Assembly (NCBI GenBank): GCA_011033025.1
Contig: WFMF01000520.1
Coordinates: 52,945 to 116,944, forward strand
Direction: 5' to 3'
Source: Beroe forskalii
Lineage: Eukaryota > Ctenophora > Nuda > Beroida > Beroidae
Length of the DNA stretch: 64,000 nucleotides
Shown: positions 11,167-23,560 of the stretch, piece by piece
Position numbering within the stretch: the stretch's first letter is position 1
Layout of the letters: every line of letters starts with the position of its first letter
The notes under the pieces: model-generated
What the model was told of the DNA's origin: nothing
The model's database searches: none
Seen by the model: the letters and a program-made list of their open reading frames with translations, nothing else
Position numbers and translations under genes: made by a program

Positions 11167-12132
11167 TTAACTCGATGTTGGGGTTGCACCAGCTTGCTGC
11201 CTTACAGGATCAAAGTAGGGGTGGTCCATGGCTTCTTTGGCAGTCAGCCTCTGCTGATGATCGAACTTGAGGAGTCCGTCCAGGAGACTGAGGGCCTCGT
11301 GGCTGATGAGGTGTGTGTTCTCACTGGTGTGGAATCGCTCCCACCGTTTCTTGGAGTGCCGCCCGATCATGGCCATGACTTTGGAGTCGAGGTCAATACA
11401 CCGTTTCTGCAGATACTCAAACAGCTCATCAGTGCCCAGGACCTTGGCGATCTTGTGGAGTTGGTTATGGTTGTCGTAGCCGTTGAAGAAGGGGTCCTTC
11501 CTGAAGATCATGCCTGCGAACATGCAGCCGAAGCTCCACATGTCAAGGGAGTAGTCATAGTACTGGTCGTCAACCAGGAGCTCCGGACCTTTGAAGTGTC
11601 GGGAAGACACTCTCACGTTGTACTGGTCCAGTGGGTGGTAGAACTCCGCCAGGCCCCAGTCTATCAGCTTGAGGGTCCGCTTCTCGTGGTCTATCATCAC
11701 GTTGTGCGGCTTCACGTCCCGGTGCATGATACCCATGCTGTGGGAGTAGTCCAGGGCCTTCAGCAGCTCGAACATGTAGTACCGGATGTCCATGTCGGTG
11801 AAGGTCGGGAACAGCTGCTTGTGGTCGATAGCATTGACGTGCTCGAATATCAGCACTGGCGTCTTTCCTATGGGGTCCTTGACGGCTTCAATGAGATTAA
11901 TGATGTTCGGGCCCCCAGCCACGTTCTCAAGGATCTTTATCTCTCTTCTTATCTTGCGTTTCTTGACAGGTTTGAGGATCTTGCAGACCACTCGTCGATC
12001 CAGTTTCATATCTTGAGCTTCAAACACTTCACTGTACTTGCCTCTTCCTAACTTCTTTATTAGCTGATATCTGGGATATTGCTTATACAGTAGGGGCCAC
12101 AAGTTAGGGTTATAAGGCTCAGTTTGTATCAT
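11167..12132 (-). CDS. CSNK2A: Casein kinase 2 catalytic subunit alpha, intronless
   Basis: An uninterrupted ORF of 321 codons encodes a complete protein kinase of the CK2 alpha family. Visible features are the glycine loop [10 protein letters not shown] (residues 28-37), the ATP-binding K51, the basic cluster [10 protein letters not shown] with the partner E64, the catalytic loop HRDVKPHN (138-144, D139), DWGLAEF (D158) and GPELLVD. CK2 uses DWG in place of DFG, and this protein does too. CK2 is a constitutive Ser/Thr kinase for acidic sites and pairs with CK2 beta. The N-terminus is shorter than usual and lacks the REYWDYE segment. An in-frame stop lies about 50 bp upstream, so the ATG at 12132 is the first available. 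The absence of introns, unlike SCFD1 next door, suggests a retrogene, although no poly(A) tract remains. Confidence 0.93.
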   Translation of the reverse strand: MIQTEPYNPNLWPLLYKQYPRYQLIKKLGRGKYSEVFEAQDMKLDRRVVCKILKPVKKRKIRREIKILENVAGGPNIINLIEAVKDPIGKTPVLIFEHVNAIDHKQLFPTFTDMDIRYYMFELLKALDYSHSMGIMHRDVKPHNVMIDHEKRTLKLIDWGLAEFYHPLDQYNVRVSSRHFKGPELLVDDQYYDYSLDMWSFGCMFAGMIFRKDPFFNGYDNHNQLHKIAKVLGTDELFEYLQKRCIDLDSKVMAMIGRHSKKRWERFHTSENTHLISHEALSLLDGLLKFDHQQRLTAKEAMDHPYFDPVRQQAGATPTSS

Positions 12133-13211
12133 TGAATCATAATATTTATCGATAATTGTTAAATACTGATACAGTACATATAATTACATAGTTACATAGT
12201 TGGTTGCTAAGTAACTAGTTAGTTGCTAAGCAAGTAAGTTGATATCTGTCTGTATCATCATTCCACTCTATCAAGTAATTGTCATAATCCCAGTATTCTC
12301 TGGGCTTCTGGTTGTTCACGTTAGCGTACACCTTGGCTTTGGAATGCGTCACTCTGGGGGCATTGGAAGGGGTTTGAAAAGGAGTTACAAATTAAAGAGA
12401 TATATACAGTTCAGAGATTTATGTTGAGGGAGATCTAACAGTTCGTGAGAAACGGAAAAATGAGGCGAAGGTAGCTGCGAACTTGAGAAGGGGAAGTTTT
12501 GAGTTAAGAAGGATGAGGGACTGAGGGTAAGGGAAGAAAAGGGTTGCAATATAATAGATTATCTGTATAGATTATAGAGTATAGACTTGGTATGTTTAAA
12601 TCAAAATATTAGCAACATGGTATTAAATTAACCATCAATGTTTAACATCGACAGATTGCTTCTGTTATATTATAGTATCTACGTGACCAGAGTCTTTACG
12701 TGACCATCCAATATACGGTGGTCAATACAGTGCCATACATACATACATACATACGTAGATACGTGCATTTGAGATAATTACTGAATCTCATCACTGTTGC
12801 TTGAAAAGTAATATTAAAACAGTAAGCAAATGATTTAAGATATTTGAATGTAAACATGTATATTAACATATTAATGCATCTGACTTCTGAGTGATACAAA
12901 GCGCATTAATAGCTGATAATGATAATACACGACAATACGAATAGGTACATCCTAAGACCTAAAATCAAAGTCGGAAAGTTATGCGTATTTGCTGTGGTAT
13001 CACAGTCGTTTTAAAGTGATCTAACCTTAAATAGACAACTTCTTACTCTATGTTTTGAAGCGCGAGCGAAGTCGTGTTTTGAACTGGCTATTGCATTCAA
13101 CACTTACAACGTTACAATAGCAAGGCAGTTGTGTTGCCTCATGGATCAATGTCTGTCTATACGATGATCCTAACGGTGAATAAATGCCTTCTAATTTTCC
13201 AAATTTCACAT
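12133..13211. other. Intergenic; CATA microsatellite
   Basis: No gene is recognised. A short (CATA)n run lies at 12733-12752, and TAGTTGGTTGCTAAG-like repeats lie at 12195-12232. The CK2 alpha promoter should be in the left part. Confidence 0.45.
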
Positions 13212-13293
13212 GCATCGATGGCCGAGTGGTTAAGGCGTCAGACTTGAAATCTGATGGGCAATGCCCGCGCAGGTTCGAACCCTGCTCGATGCG
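13212..13293 (+). tRNA. tRNA-Ser: tRNA-Ser(UGA)
   Basis: The acceptor stem GCATCGA pairs perfectly with TCGATGC, leaving discriminator G. The D-loop and A box read TGGCCGAGTGG. The anticodon stem TCAGA/TCTGA closes the loop CTTGAAA with anticodon TGA. The long variable arm GGGCAATGCCC identifies a type II (serine) tRNA. The T arm and B box read GGTTCGAACCC. There is no intron, and CCA is not encoded, as in eukaryotes. Confidence 0.97.
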
Positions 13294-14217
13294 AGGTTTT
13301 TGTCATTATTAAGTCGTACAGCGAGGCAAAGCAGCGCTCAGTAATGACTAAAAGTCGTTAACTGTGCCCGCGTATAACTGACTGGTGCATGTTCAATGAG
13401 TGTTCGATTATCTCTTCTCTGATCTAGATGTGTGTTTGTTTGTTTGTTTCTTTGGTGTTTGTTTGTGTGATTGTTTGTGGGAGAGACTCACGTTCTTTTT
13501 CCAGCAGCAGGTACTATAGGAACACCCGGGGTGTACGGTTCCTGCTGAGCCATGCGCAAGCTACTCAAATGTTAAACCGTCACTCAACTGCGTACACCAT
13601 TACTCCAATACCATACAAACCGGGCATGGAAATAGGCATGGAAATAGGCATGGAAATAGGCGTGAAACTGTGTTAAGAAGAAGGGGCTAGGAGAGTGATA
13701 TCCGCCAAACACAGACACTCGTCATAAAACAAACAAATGTATAATAATTACATGAACTAGAACAGCTGTTTTAACATCACAAGGTTGAGTGAATTTTGCT
13801 TTTTAAAAGTTTTTCGTACGATATAAGAATATGAAAGGTATTCAAGTCACATTGACACACTAGCGTCGCCGTTCAACAACTATTAATAATAGCAACTATG
13901 CGTAGAAGGTACGTTACTACGTTAAAGCAAGGTAAGGATACGGTATTTCAAGCATATAATAGTATCATTCCGAGCCCCCATCTTTTTCCAAGTGTAAACC
14001 TATCTCGTCTTCCAGATTGCTTCACCCGAAACTTTAAAGCTCAAAACATCATGGACAATTATACAGCAATGCTGACAGTATAAAGACAAAAAGACAGGCA
14101 ACAATACAACCAATAAGACAGGCAATAATAGACAATAATACAAACAATAATAGTTAATACAGACAGTATGCAGCCAATACTACAATAATGCACACAGTTC
14201 AAGAATTTAGATGGGTA
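13294..14217. other. Intergenic
   Basis: No exon is recognised. It contains a TTTG-rich run (13435-13475), three copies of GGCATGGAAATA at 13623-13660, and short ACAATAAT repeats near 14100-14160. Confidence 0.45.
13296..13300 (+). terminator. RNA polymerase III terminator of tRNA-Ser
   Basis: A run of five T residues begins three bases after the mature tRNA end, the standard Pol III stop signal. Confidence 0.8.
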
Positions 14218-15046
14218 TTAGAAACCGACCGGATCGGCTTTTTTCGAACCGGGGGGTCTTCTCCTGATAAACTTACTAGTTAACCCACAAAATTTTGCAG
14301 GTCGTTACAGTCTATTATCTACTGTTGGTTGCATGCGCATGGCAAAAACCATGGGTCCTGTTAAGAATTTTCACGAGGAGTTGAGATTTTCTGTATAGGC
14401 ACAGGACACAGGTGTTTTGTTCGATGGTGATCAGATGATTCAATTTCTTATCCAGAACATAAGTCTAGCATTGAAGAAAGGACTGGCTTGCATTCTTCTC
14501 TTTCCCCAAACTTTAATATTGATTATTCCTTTTTCGTACTCGCCTCACAAGAATTCTCAAGAGATTCTTATTTCTCGAGTGCTTTTCTCATAAGCGGAGC
14601 CACGGTGAAAGAACAAAGGGTCCGGTCCATGTTATAAAAATCAAGTCGACATTTTCACTTTCTAGCTTCATTTCCGTAATGTCAATTGTCACGGTCAGCT
14701 GTTTTCTTTTCCAAAGCAACGGGATTAGGTACAATAAATGACGCACAATGCACATGGTCCTAGTTCTTCAGGAATGGAAGGTAGTCGAAAGTTTCACGCA
14801 AAGCCACTTTTCATTTAATTCGTGGTCATTTTCTTAAGTTGTGAACACAAAACAGACTGATGTATACCTGAAGTTTATGCTTTTGTGATAACTTTTTCAA
14901 ATTTTTTTACTGCGAGAAAAATCGTTTCATTGTGATCCGGATTCCGAATCCGGTAAAATTTCGATCTCTAAACTGGACCGGATCGGATCGCCCAAAAAAC
15001 CCAATCCATGGCCATTGACCGGATATGAAATCCGATCGGTTCCTAA
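14218..15046. mobile_element. Candidate non-autonomous DNA transposon
   Basis: The left end TTAGAAACCGACCGGAT is matched by the right end in inverted orientation (TTAGGAACCGATCGGAT) with two differences, about 830 bp apart. Weaker symmetry continues outward for about 10 bp. Subterminal CCGGATCGG motifs recur inside the right end. No transposase frame is present and no clear target duplication can be read, so the family is unassigned. Confidence 0.5.
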
Positions 15047-15589
15047 AAGTTACCTAGGCATAAGACATGCGGTTGAAATAAGGGGTACAATAAAAGAGAA
15101 GCTGATAGCACTTATCAGGCCAGAGTGCGGTCTGTGAATCAGGAAGAGATCTTGACATCTACACTACAAAGTAACAGTTTGTCCGTTGCATCAGTCGGAG
15201 CTTTAAAAAGTAAAAAGATAGGAAAATAGGAAATTGAGACGCTACTAGTATCACGGATTCAATTTACTGAAATAAGACAGCACTGGGTGCTATAATGACT
15301 GGGCAACACACAATGAAATAAACTTGTACAGCTGTTGTTGATAAATACATTGTATGATGATTGTAAGACAGTAATTAGGTAATTAGAACTTTGTATTGTA
15401 TTATTCGAGAATCACAAGCACTGAAATGATCTGATTCACAATTACAAATCCATACATGATACAGGTTCACACTTTACAACATGTGAATTATAATCATAGA
15501 GCAGCGCACGAATAATGGGCAGTTCTTAATGATGACGTAATTATCAGGTTTTTAAATGATGAATTATTAGGGTTTTATTAGGGTTTTAA

Positions 15590-15805
15590 ATAGTGAACTG
15601 ATGACGTCAATACAAAGGTTTTAAATGGTGATTTGATGACGTCATCACTAGGGATTTTAATGGCGAATTGATGACGTCATTTTCAGGGTTATAAATGGTG
15701 AATTGATGACGTCACCATTAGGGTTTTAATGGCGAATTGACGTCATTTTCAGGGTTATAAATGGTGAATTGATAACGTCATCATTAGGGTTTTGAATGGT
15801 GAATG
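15590..15805. repeat. Tandem repeat of about 40 bp carrying CRE palindromes
   Basis: Units of the type GGTGAATTGATGACGTCA followed by AGGGTTTTAA repeat about six times with unit-length variation. Five perfect TGACGTCA octamers (the ATF/CREB site) begin at 15602, 15637, 15672, 15717 and 15738. The array lies about 1.9 kb from the 3' end of SCFD1 and 2.3 kb from the tRNA. Confidence 0.8.
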
Positions 15806-17726
15806 ACTTAAAACGTAACAAGTAACTGCAATTACCTCCTTACAAAGTTCATTTATCGTGGGTGACAGGAACGCGCTTCGTCCCTTAGCATACAGCTGGC
15901 AATACGGCAAAATAGATTGAAAAGAAAAATAAGTTTTTATTGCTAATATTACAATCAATAAACTGCCATTTTACTTAATCTTATCTGAAATTATCATTGA
16001 TTAAATGCCGGAAATTCAAAGAAAGGCGAGGGTGCCATTTGTTCAAGACAGGAAATGTTTCAGATCAAAGTTCATGGAAGTTATAACTTTATAAGATGTC
16101 TTTATCATTAATGAGTTTGTCAAACTTTGATCATATGAGGATGAAATATGAATCTTAATGAATAAATGAAGTAGTCGCAAGAAGTAGGCAATGAAGTAGG
16201 TAAAGAATGATTACATCTGAACTGCTTTGAAGTATGATATGTTAGAAAGTAAAGATTTGGGAAGCAGCCAGCGACACACCACACTGTAAATCAAATGAGA
16301 CAGTCAGACAAGCTTTTTACGATAAGACAGTTTTATGAACCTGTTTATAATATCTTACAGCGGAACTTCTTGCTCTGCTCTATAACAGGCAGAAGCTCTT
16401 CGCCGTGCCCTCACGAGGGTTTTCAATCAATCAATCAATCAATCATTATCTCGGAGAAATATCACATAGGTGACGCGAATTCTGAAAACGCCTTCTGAAA
16501 TTTCCACACGACCAACATTTTGTACGTGTCTGAAACTGATTTAACAGTACAACTACGAGCGTAAATGGCGATGCTGGATTCGGAAATTTCAAAATGTTTC
16601 TCAATATTCGAACTTACGACACCTGCGTTATTTTATTCATAATCATGGAGTGATGCTTTCATGAGAATAGTGAATGATCGTTGGTCGAGCCATGATTTTG
16701 TGCAGTGTGAAATCATATACAATGGCGCCTATATAATCTCATTATAAATTACAGTATGCTTTATTAAGAGGTCAAAGGACACTTATATCAGCTACAGCGT
16801 GGCTATCATGCATTAAATCTGTAATGTTATAAAATTAAATTCAAATAAATCAAGGAATATCATAGCAGAAGATAAATATCGGTGAGAGATAAATTCTGGC
16901 GAGTGTATTTTTAGGAAATTTCAGAAACTGATTCTTCAATCATAAAATTGGAAACAAATCATCACAGACAGGAGACAGTCTCAAACTTGAATATTATATA
17001 TAACAAATTCAAAGATTAAAATTTTAGCTAATTAAGCCAAACATTAAGTAAAATGAAAGAGATAAATTCTCAGTGTCTTAATGATGGAAGTATGGGATTA
17101 AAAGTGCTAACATTACTTTCAGTAAAATGAAGTTATCATTTTACGAGCTTATCATTTAGTCATTTTCATCGACATGATTCAATGATCTGGTAAATCAGTT
17201 TACTACTTATCATTGATATGCTAGCATTTAACAAACTACTAATTTTTTCAGAGTTCTAAAAATGAGTCACAACCATCTAACATTATGCTAGTCTAGGTGC
17301 GAGGATTCAAATTAACAACTTAACAATAAGAATTAACTATTTAGGTACGATTTGACAGTGCTTATCAATTGGCTTCCAATTCGAGAGCTAATTATAATCA
17401 GCAGGTCATACTGGTTACTTGTTTAGCCACATCAAAACCAATCTCTGGAAACAATTAATTAGTAAATCGAATTTCAAGAATGAAATAAATTAATCAACGT
17501 AAATTAAACAACCCCAAGAATGAATCACTAGCACTACACCTTTAAACGGTCAAATTGGTCCACTACGTGGCATGTGCACAGATCTATTATTCTAAGAACA
17601 AAGAATTTTGATATTTACAAATTGCAATCTACACTAATTGAACTTTGAAATCACAATCATTACCCATACTCTTGCATTGGTGTCATAAATGACCGTGTGC
17701 ATACCAATTACATCAAACGTTAACTT
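15806..17726. other. Intergenic downstream of SCFD1
   Basis: AT-rich DNA with no recognised exon. A short (ATCA)n run lies at 16428-16445. The SCFD1 3' UTR and polyadenylation site should fall at the right end, but no unique AATAAA can be assigned. Confidence 0.45.
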
Positions 17727-20700
17727 TTAGAGAGTAGCAGCCCCGAGTTTGTTGAGTTGATCTAGGAAGTTGTTGCTGGTGAGCAACTCGCTACTTCCAT
17801 ACACGATCCTCTTGTCGGGGTGTTGTTCGGCGTATGTCATTAAGTTCTGGTACTCAACGTAACTCCCACCTCCAACCACGAACACGAACACCTGTTAGGG
17901 ATCGTTCACATGTTACATAATCACCTGGGGGGGTGGTTCGAATGATTACGTTACAGTGTTATTGTAACATAGACAACTACTGTAAACTTGATTAGGAGGG
18001 GAGGTTGATCACGAGGGGAGGTAATTATATTAATGGTGAACGCAAGATTAGGAACCACAGTGAATGTGAAGACTCTATGGCCTGGCAGTGAAAAAGGGTG
18101 AAAAATCAATTGGAGCGGACAGTGAAAAGTGATGAACTCAGAATGATTCAAGCCATAACCATTTAAGACTCATAACGACACAACAATTAAAGACTTAATT
18201 CAACGCCGGCGAACAAAGGGCAGTGTTACTAACACTTGGCAGTGAATTTAACCACCTCTATTATTAAAATACCAGTGAACTACAGCATACTTAGTATGCA
18301 GTAGTTGTAGCTGGACCCAGTTATACCTGAACCCAGTTATAGCTGAACCCAGTTATAGCTGAAACCCAGTTATAGCTGAAACCCAGTTAAAGCTGAACCA
18401 AGTTATTGCTGAACCCAGTTAAAGCTGAACCCAGTTATAGCTGAACCCAGTTATTGCTGAAGCTGAACCCAGTTAAAGCTGAACCCAGTTATAGCTGAAA
18501 CCAGTTTTAGCTGACCCAGTTATAGCTGAACCCAGTTGAACTCACGTGACTGAATGTATTCTTGGGAGGAGCGGTGTCCTGTGTCTTCCTGTATATCTTA
18601 GGGTCCAGCAGGAGGAAGGAGTCAGTTTGTGGGGAGTGCTTCAACTCGGACAGACTGTCCACAATGCGAGTTACCGGGAGCTTCCTGTGTCCCACCACCA
18701 GGCTCTTCACTCCCTCCATCATGAACTTGGAGGACTGCTTCACGTACTTGAACATGTTCGACATGGAGCTGTAGGAACCTGCTGGAGGACCTAAGGTTTG
18801 TTAGGAGTAGTGTGGGGGCTACCAGATGTGGAGCAACACTCTCTGCATTCGTAGCTCACAGGTAGACGATTTCAGAAATTTGCAAAAGGGCATGATTCAT
18901 TAAAAAACACTAAAAGCACCACTAGGAGCTTTTAAATGAATATATAATATGAATAAATTTGAATAAAAACATACGGACCCACCTACAGGATTAAACAGGA
19001 TTAAACAAATTATGATCAAATTACAATCGTAATGTCTGATCCCTATATAAAAGAAGCGTTAAAATGATATCAAGGTGATCAATTTTAAGAAAACGTAAAT
19101 GAGTAAATGTAAATCAAATGTAAATGCTACATACAGCATACCAGTTAAGATAGAAAATTGGTTAGCTTTTGTGGGCAACTTAGATCAGGCTAACATATCT
19201 TATGCATACTTGCAGAATTAAGTTTGTTCTGGGTGACAGTATGGAGTGATGAGATCTGCTTCAACTTTTCCAGGTATTTTATACATGAGGTGTCGCAGCC
19301 ACTTTCCTGTGAATGATATCTATTACTCACTTCTTAATTATAATTTCGTAAGAGCACGTGAATTATGTCTGTCTGTGCCGCCGTACACAATTAAAATTTG
19401 AGCTTGCCAAGAAAATATCAAGGAAAGCGAAGGCTAAACAGGGCTAAGTCGCGCCGTTGCTATGGATACACGTATTCTGCATGTGCAGATTATGATCAGT
19501 TCTATGCGAGTGCTTTCTGATACGTTGTTGACTGCAGCATTGTAGCGTTTGATAGAACGGCCTGTTTACTGTTTTTCATTTGAAATTCAAGATCTGAAGA
19601 TAAAGGACGGGTATGGCTGGCATCGTGGAGGCTATTTCCAATAGCATCTCTTCATTAATCTGTGGCCGACGTCGGTCGATCTAAATCAATGCTGAGTTGA
19701 TGATAACGGAAATGTTAATTGAGAGAAATTTAAGGTTGGCTAGAATCAAATTGAATCGAATTTGGGCATAGCACATTGCGAATTTGGAGGACTGCTCTTG
19801 GCGTGAATCAATGCTTAATTCAACGTTCAGTATGAGTACGATACTCGGTTTTAATTTTCAGATTTAACTTCATCATACAAGAGCAAATTATAACAATCAC
19901 AACTTGCCCGGTCCAGCATTATGATTATTAAAAGTAACCAACGAATTATGTTAAATTTGCTCCTTCATAAACTTTTTGTGAGCTTATTATTTGATTCTGT
20001 ATTATCTAGCAGGCCCAACGGGTATTTCTAGTATTATCATAAAGCATTATGTATTGACTATTTAACTTTAGAATTACTAAGATGGCAAAAATCTTCGGAC
20101 ATAATCTGTCCATAAATCGCTCAGACAGTACCTCTCATGAATAATGGATCTATGTTTCAAAGAGTCTGATAATGTACCTGCAAGGCATCTAAGTATTGCT
20201 GTAAGTCACTTTCGGGAAGGTCTGATGTGCTAAGGTAGTAGATAATAAAGAGTCTTAACTTATCTTCTGGAGTTCCCACATTTGAATCTTTGAGAGTCTG
20301 TCAGAGTTGGAGTTAATTACCAGATATATCAATTTTCAAAGCAACCACGGTATTTAAAGTTCAGGTTTCATAACTTTAAGACTACCCAAAAACTTGAAAG
20401 GGTGAAAAATTAAAGAACAGGAAGTATTGGGACTATAAAAGAAGTGACAGTTATTCATTGAAATATAAAGTGTATAGGAATGTAGAATTTTGTAACTCTT
20501 ATATGTCAATACTTTCTTCGTCATAAGAAATTGTAAACAGCAGTATCAGATTTGAACCTCTAGCACACTTTCCTCAAGTGTGGTTTTAGTCATGATCTTC
20601 TCTTCAGTTTCAAAGAATTTGTCTAAATTTCTTGCTCTAATACCATCTGATAATGCTGTTGCAAGATTGATGTGCATGTCAACCCTCTTCTTGCGTTCCA

Positions 20701-22265
20701 TCAACTCTGATGAATGTAAGTAATTTATCATTGCACTGAAAATGATGATCGAAATAAAATTTGGTTTCCTTAAAAATTATCTTTCTCAATTATTTAACCA
20801 ATCTATTTAGTTATACAAATTATCCACAGTATAATCTGCTCCTTATTGTGAGCTCAATGGACAATAAACAAAACAATTAGAATTATTAGCAACCTTCTAT
20901 CATGCATTAGCACACTATAATCTAAATTAAGAGTAACTCTTTAACCCACTTTTGTCTTTCATATCATCAAAATATACATATAATCATATGTGAGTATGAA
21001 AAACAAGATAAAATTGATGAACAATAGATAATGTCACAGTATTTTGTATTGATATCGACTTTACCTGGTAAAGATGACACAGTTGATGCAATCTGATCAT
21101 TAGCATTATCAGCACTTCCACCCATGACTTCCTTCAATTTCTTAATTTCTTGCTCTGCAGCTCGACATGCCTCTAGCTCCACATGTACAGCATCAGCCAC
21201 TTCAGGGAAAGGTTTGCCTTTGTTACCAATCCAAAATGGGTCCTCAGGTCCAAGGTCATAGTTTTTAGGCTTGCCATCAACTTCAACTTGACAGCGGTTA
21301 AGATAGAGCTTGAATATATCATGGATGAGAGCTTGGTATGTCCATGTATGATGCAATGTGGAACAAATATCAATATTCCTATCAAGAATAATGAGCAATG
21401 GTCTCTGTAAACTTGAAATAGCTTGATCTTTAAATAATTCTGAAATAAACTTAGTCAGGATTATATATCAACAATAATAAAATTCAGAATATAACATTAG
21501 ATACCTATCAGAATCAAAATAAGATATGAATGTATGAGTTGCATTGTTCTGATCTGGATATTAGGAATTTTCAATCTCTTGCAATAGTCAAAAACCTGAC
21601 TTTGGATCCCTACGGGCATCTCTCATTTTCTTTTCTAAATTTTCAGCAACTATGCCAGCAGCATTTCCTTTGGGGCATCTGATCACAGGAAGCTCTTTCA
21701 GTGTAACAAATAAGGAAAATATTGAATCCACAATAGTATTGATACATTTTTCTATGTCAGGATCTTTAGCATCTGGTCTGTTTAATGCATGGTAGCTACA
21801 AATCTCTGAGTCATAGGCTGATACAGTGAAGAGATTTTGCTCCAACATACAAAAGCTAAGATACTGGTCAAATATTTTTTCAATTTTGAAAACTGAATCA
21901 CTGTCTATTGTCATCTGAGCTAAGTCTTCAAGCAAATGTCTAGACACAGCAGTTATGAAATTAATGTAAAACTTCTCATACATCTGATTTTTACAGTCAC
22001 TGCTTATCATGTCAATGTTAGTTTTGTTAGGCATAACAAAATAAACAACTGGTACATCTGGTATTGGATCACGTTTATCTGAAATCAAAAGATTCAATGT
22101 GACACCACATTCTCGTAGCTCCTTGACAGTGAGAAGGGGAGCAATTATGTCTCTTCCATATTCATCAAATACTAAAATTTTCCATGTGTTCTCAGGCTTT
22201 GGTGAGTTGAGATTCAACATATGCTTTATAGCTTCAATTTGGCGAGTTCTGACATCCATAACCAT
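17727..22265 (-). CDS. SCFD1: SCFD1/Sly1, Sec1/Munc18-family protein of ER-Golgi traffic
   Basis: Seven exons join in frame to about 602 codons (human 642): 21596-22265, 21065-21439, 20558-20706, 20178-20297, 19210-19306, 18546-18778 and 17727-17891. All junctions are GT/AG with matching phases. Family matches in order are [56 protein letters not shown] with [59 protein letters not shown] with [10 protein letters not shown], and [16 protein letters not shown] near the C-terminus. SM proteins clasp SNARE bundles; Sly1 partners syntaxin 5 on ER and Golgi membranes. The start ATG at 22265 follows an in-frame stop and fits the family N-terminus. The usual Lys-rich insert before FPEVAE is shortened. 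Exons 1-4 use AT-rich codons and exons 5-7 GC-rich ones. The third-exon acceptor was chosen at 20706 because the upstream AG would give a stop. Confidence 0.93.
18310..18539. repeat. 16-bp minisatellite in an SCFD1 intron
   Basis: About 14 units of GCTGAACCCAGTTATA and variants are present. The array runs up to the GT donor of the exon ending at 18546, so only about five bases separate repeat and splice site. Confidence 0.88.
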
Positions 22266-22760
22266 TCTGGGTAATGGATGATGATGAAAATGGCAAAATC
22301 AATTCAAATTAAATCATCAAAATGAGGTGGTTTTTAACTGAGGTGTGGCAATATTGCAGCAAATAAGAAATATTGTGATAAAAAGTTTAGGTAAGATAAG
22401 CTTTCTGGTTTTGGATGAAACTTTTACAGAACTATCACATTGAATATATTCACAAAAACCTTGTGAGAATTACAGCACATATTATAGGTATTGCTTGAAC
22501 CCTCCACACACCAACAACATCAAGAAACAATATTTATCACACATTCATTAAATAATACCTTCAAATTATTCAAAATATAATGATGAACATGCATCAATTG
22601 GCGAGGTGATGAAGGGATTGAGAAAGATTCATATTTGAAAAAAATATGTTTTCGATTAACTTGAACAACAAATATATTCTAGTCAATCAGACTTTACTTC
22701 GACTATCTATGATAGTCCAAATTGTCACATTGGCCCTGTCCCAACTTACTGCTTTTGTGA
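22266..22760. other. Upstream region of SCFD1
   Basis: AT-rich DNA that should hold the SCFD1 5' UTR and promoter. No core promoter motif is clear, and no exon is recognised. Confidence 0.4.
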
Positions 22761-23560
22761 CAACTGTAACATTTGCCAGGCGTTGCCTGGCCCCCTCCGC
22801 CTGCGCAAGGCAGCGTGCCAGCGCCCGGACTTTGAAGAATCTCAAGGGGCATGGGCAGACAACGTTTTGCAGGCACGGCGTGCTTCCCTGAGAAGCGCAT
22901 TGATATTTGTGCAGTTGTACGTCCGCTACGTGAGCATTGCCAAAGCGCACGGAGGGGGTCAAGCAACGCTTGGCAACGTGCGCAATTATCCTCCAAATTC
23001 CTCACGCGAATCCGCGTGTGCACGCATACTCGCACATTTGGTGCGGCGTTGCGCACTTCCTAAGCCCGCATAGGTGTGTGTACTTCCTAAGCCCGCATAG
23101 GTGTGTGCTGGGGAAGCGCGCCGCGCGAGCCACACAGGGATATACGTGTTTAGCAATTGCGCACTTGCGCAGGTATGTTTTGTGTTTGTGCGCATGCTAT
23201 GCGCGCATGCCCGACCAATTGTGCGCGCGCTTCCTAAGCCCGCATAGGTGTGTGTACGCGCCGCGCGCTTCCCTACGGGAGAAGCGCGCCGCGCGAGCCA
23301 CACAGGGATATACGTCGCGTGTTTAGCAATGCGCGCGCATGCCCATGCCCCAACACATTTGCGTGCACACGCGACGCCGCGTCACGCCTGCGCATTCGCG
23401 CGCGTATTTTTTGTACGCGGCCTTCCTAGGTCCTTCCCGCCGCATGTTGCCAAACCGTATACCCCTTTGGGTCGCGCCCTTTCTTCCCCGCGCGCGGGGC
23501 CCCTTTTTGGTTTCTCCCTTCCCCCCTTTGGGGGGCAAAAATTTCCCGGGGGGAAAAAAG
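22761..23560. repeat. GC-rich dispersed repeat patch
   Basis: A strong shift to GC with many GCGCGC and CACGCG words. It holds three copies of CTTCCTAAGCCCGCATAGG (23056, 23082, 23230), also present inverted at about 1505. It also has two copies of GCGCCGCGCGAGCCACACAG near 23118 and 23286. The left edge has the foldback GCCAGGCGTTGCCTGGC. Many overlapping open frames on both strands reflect composition; none resembles a protein family. Confidence 0.6.

Noticed and set aside
11146..12051. 301-codon plus-strand ORF opposite CK2 alpha
   Set aside because: It is the antisense shadow of the kinase gene, a result of its GC-rich third positions.
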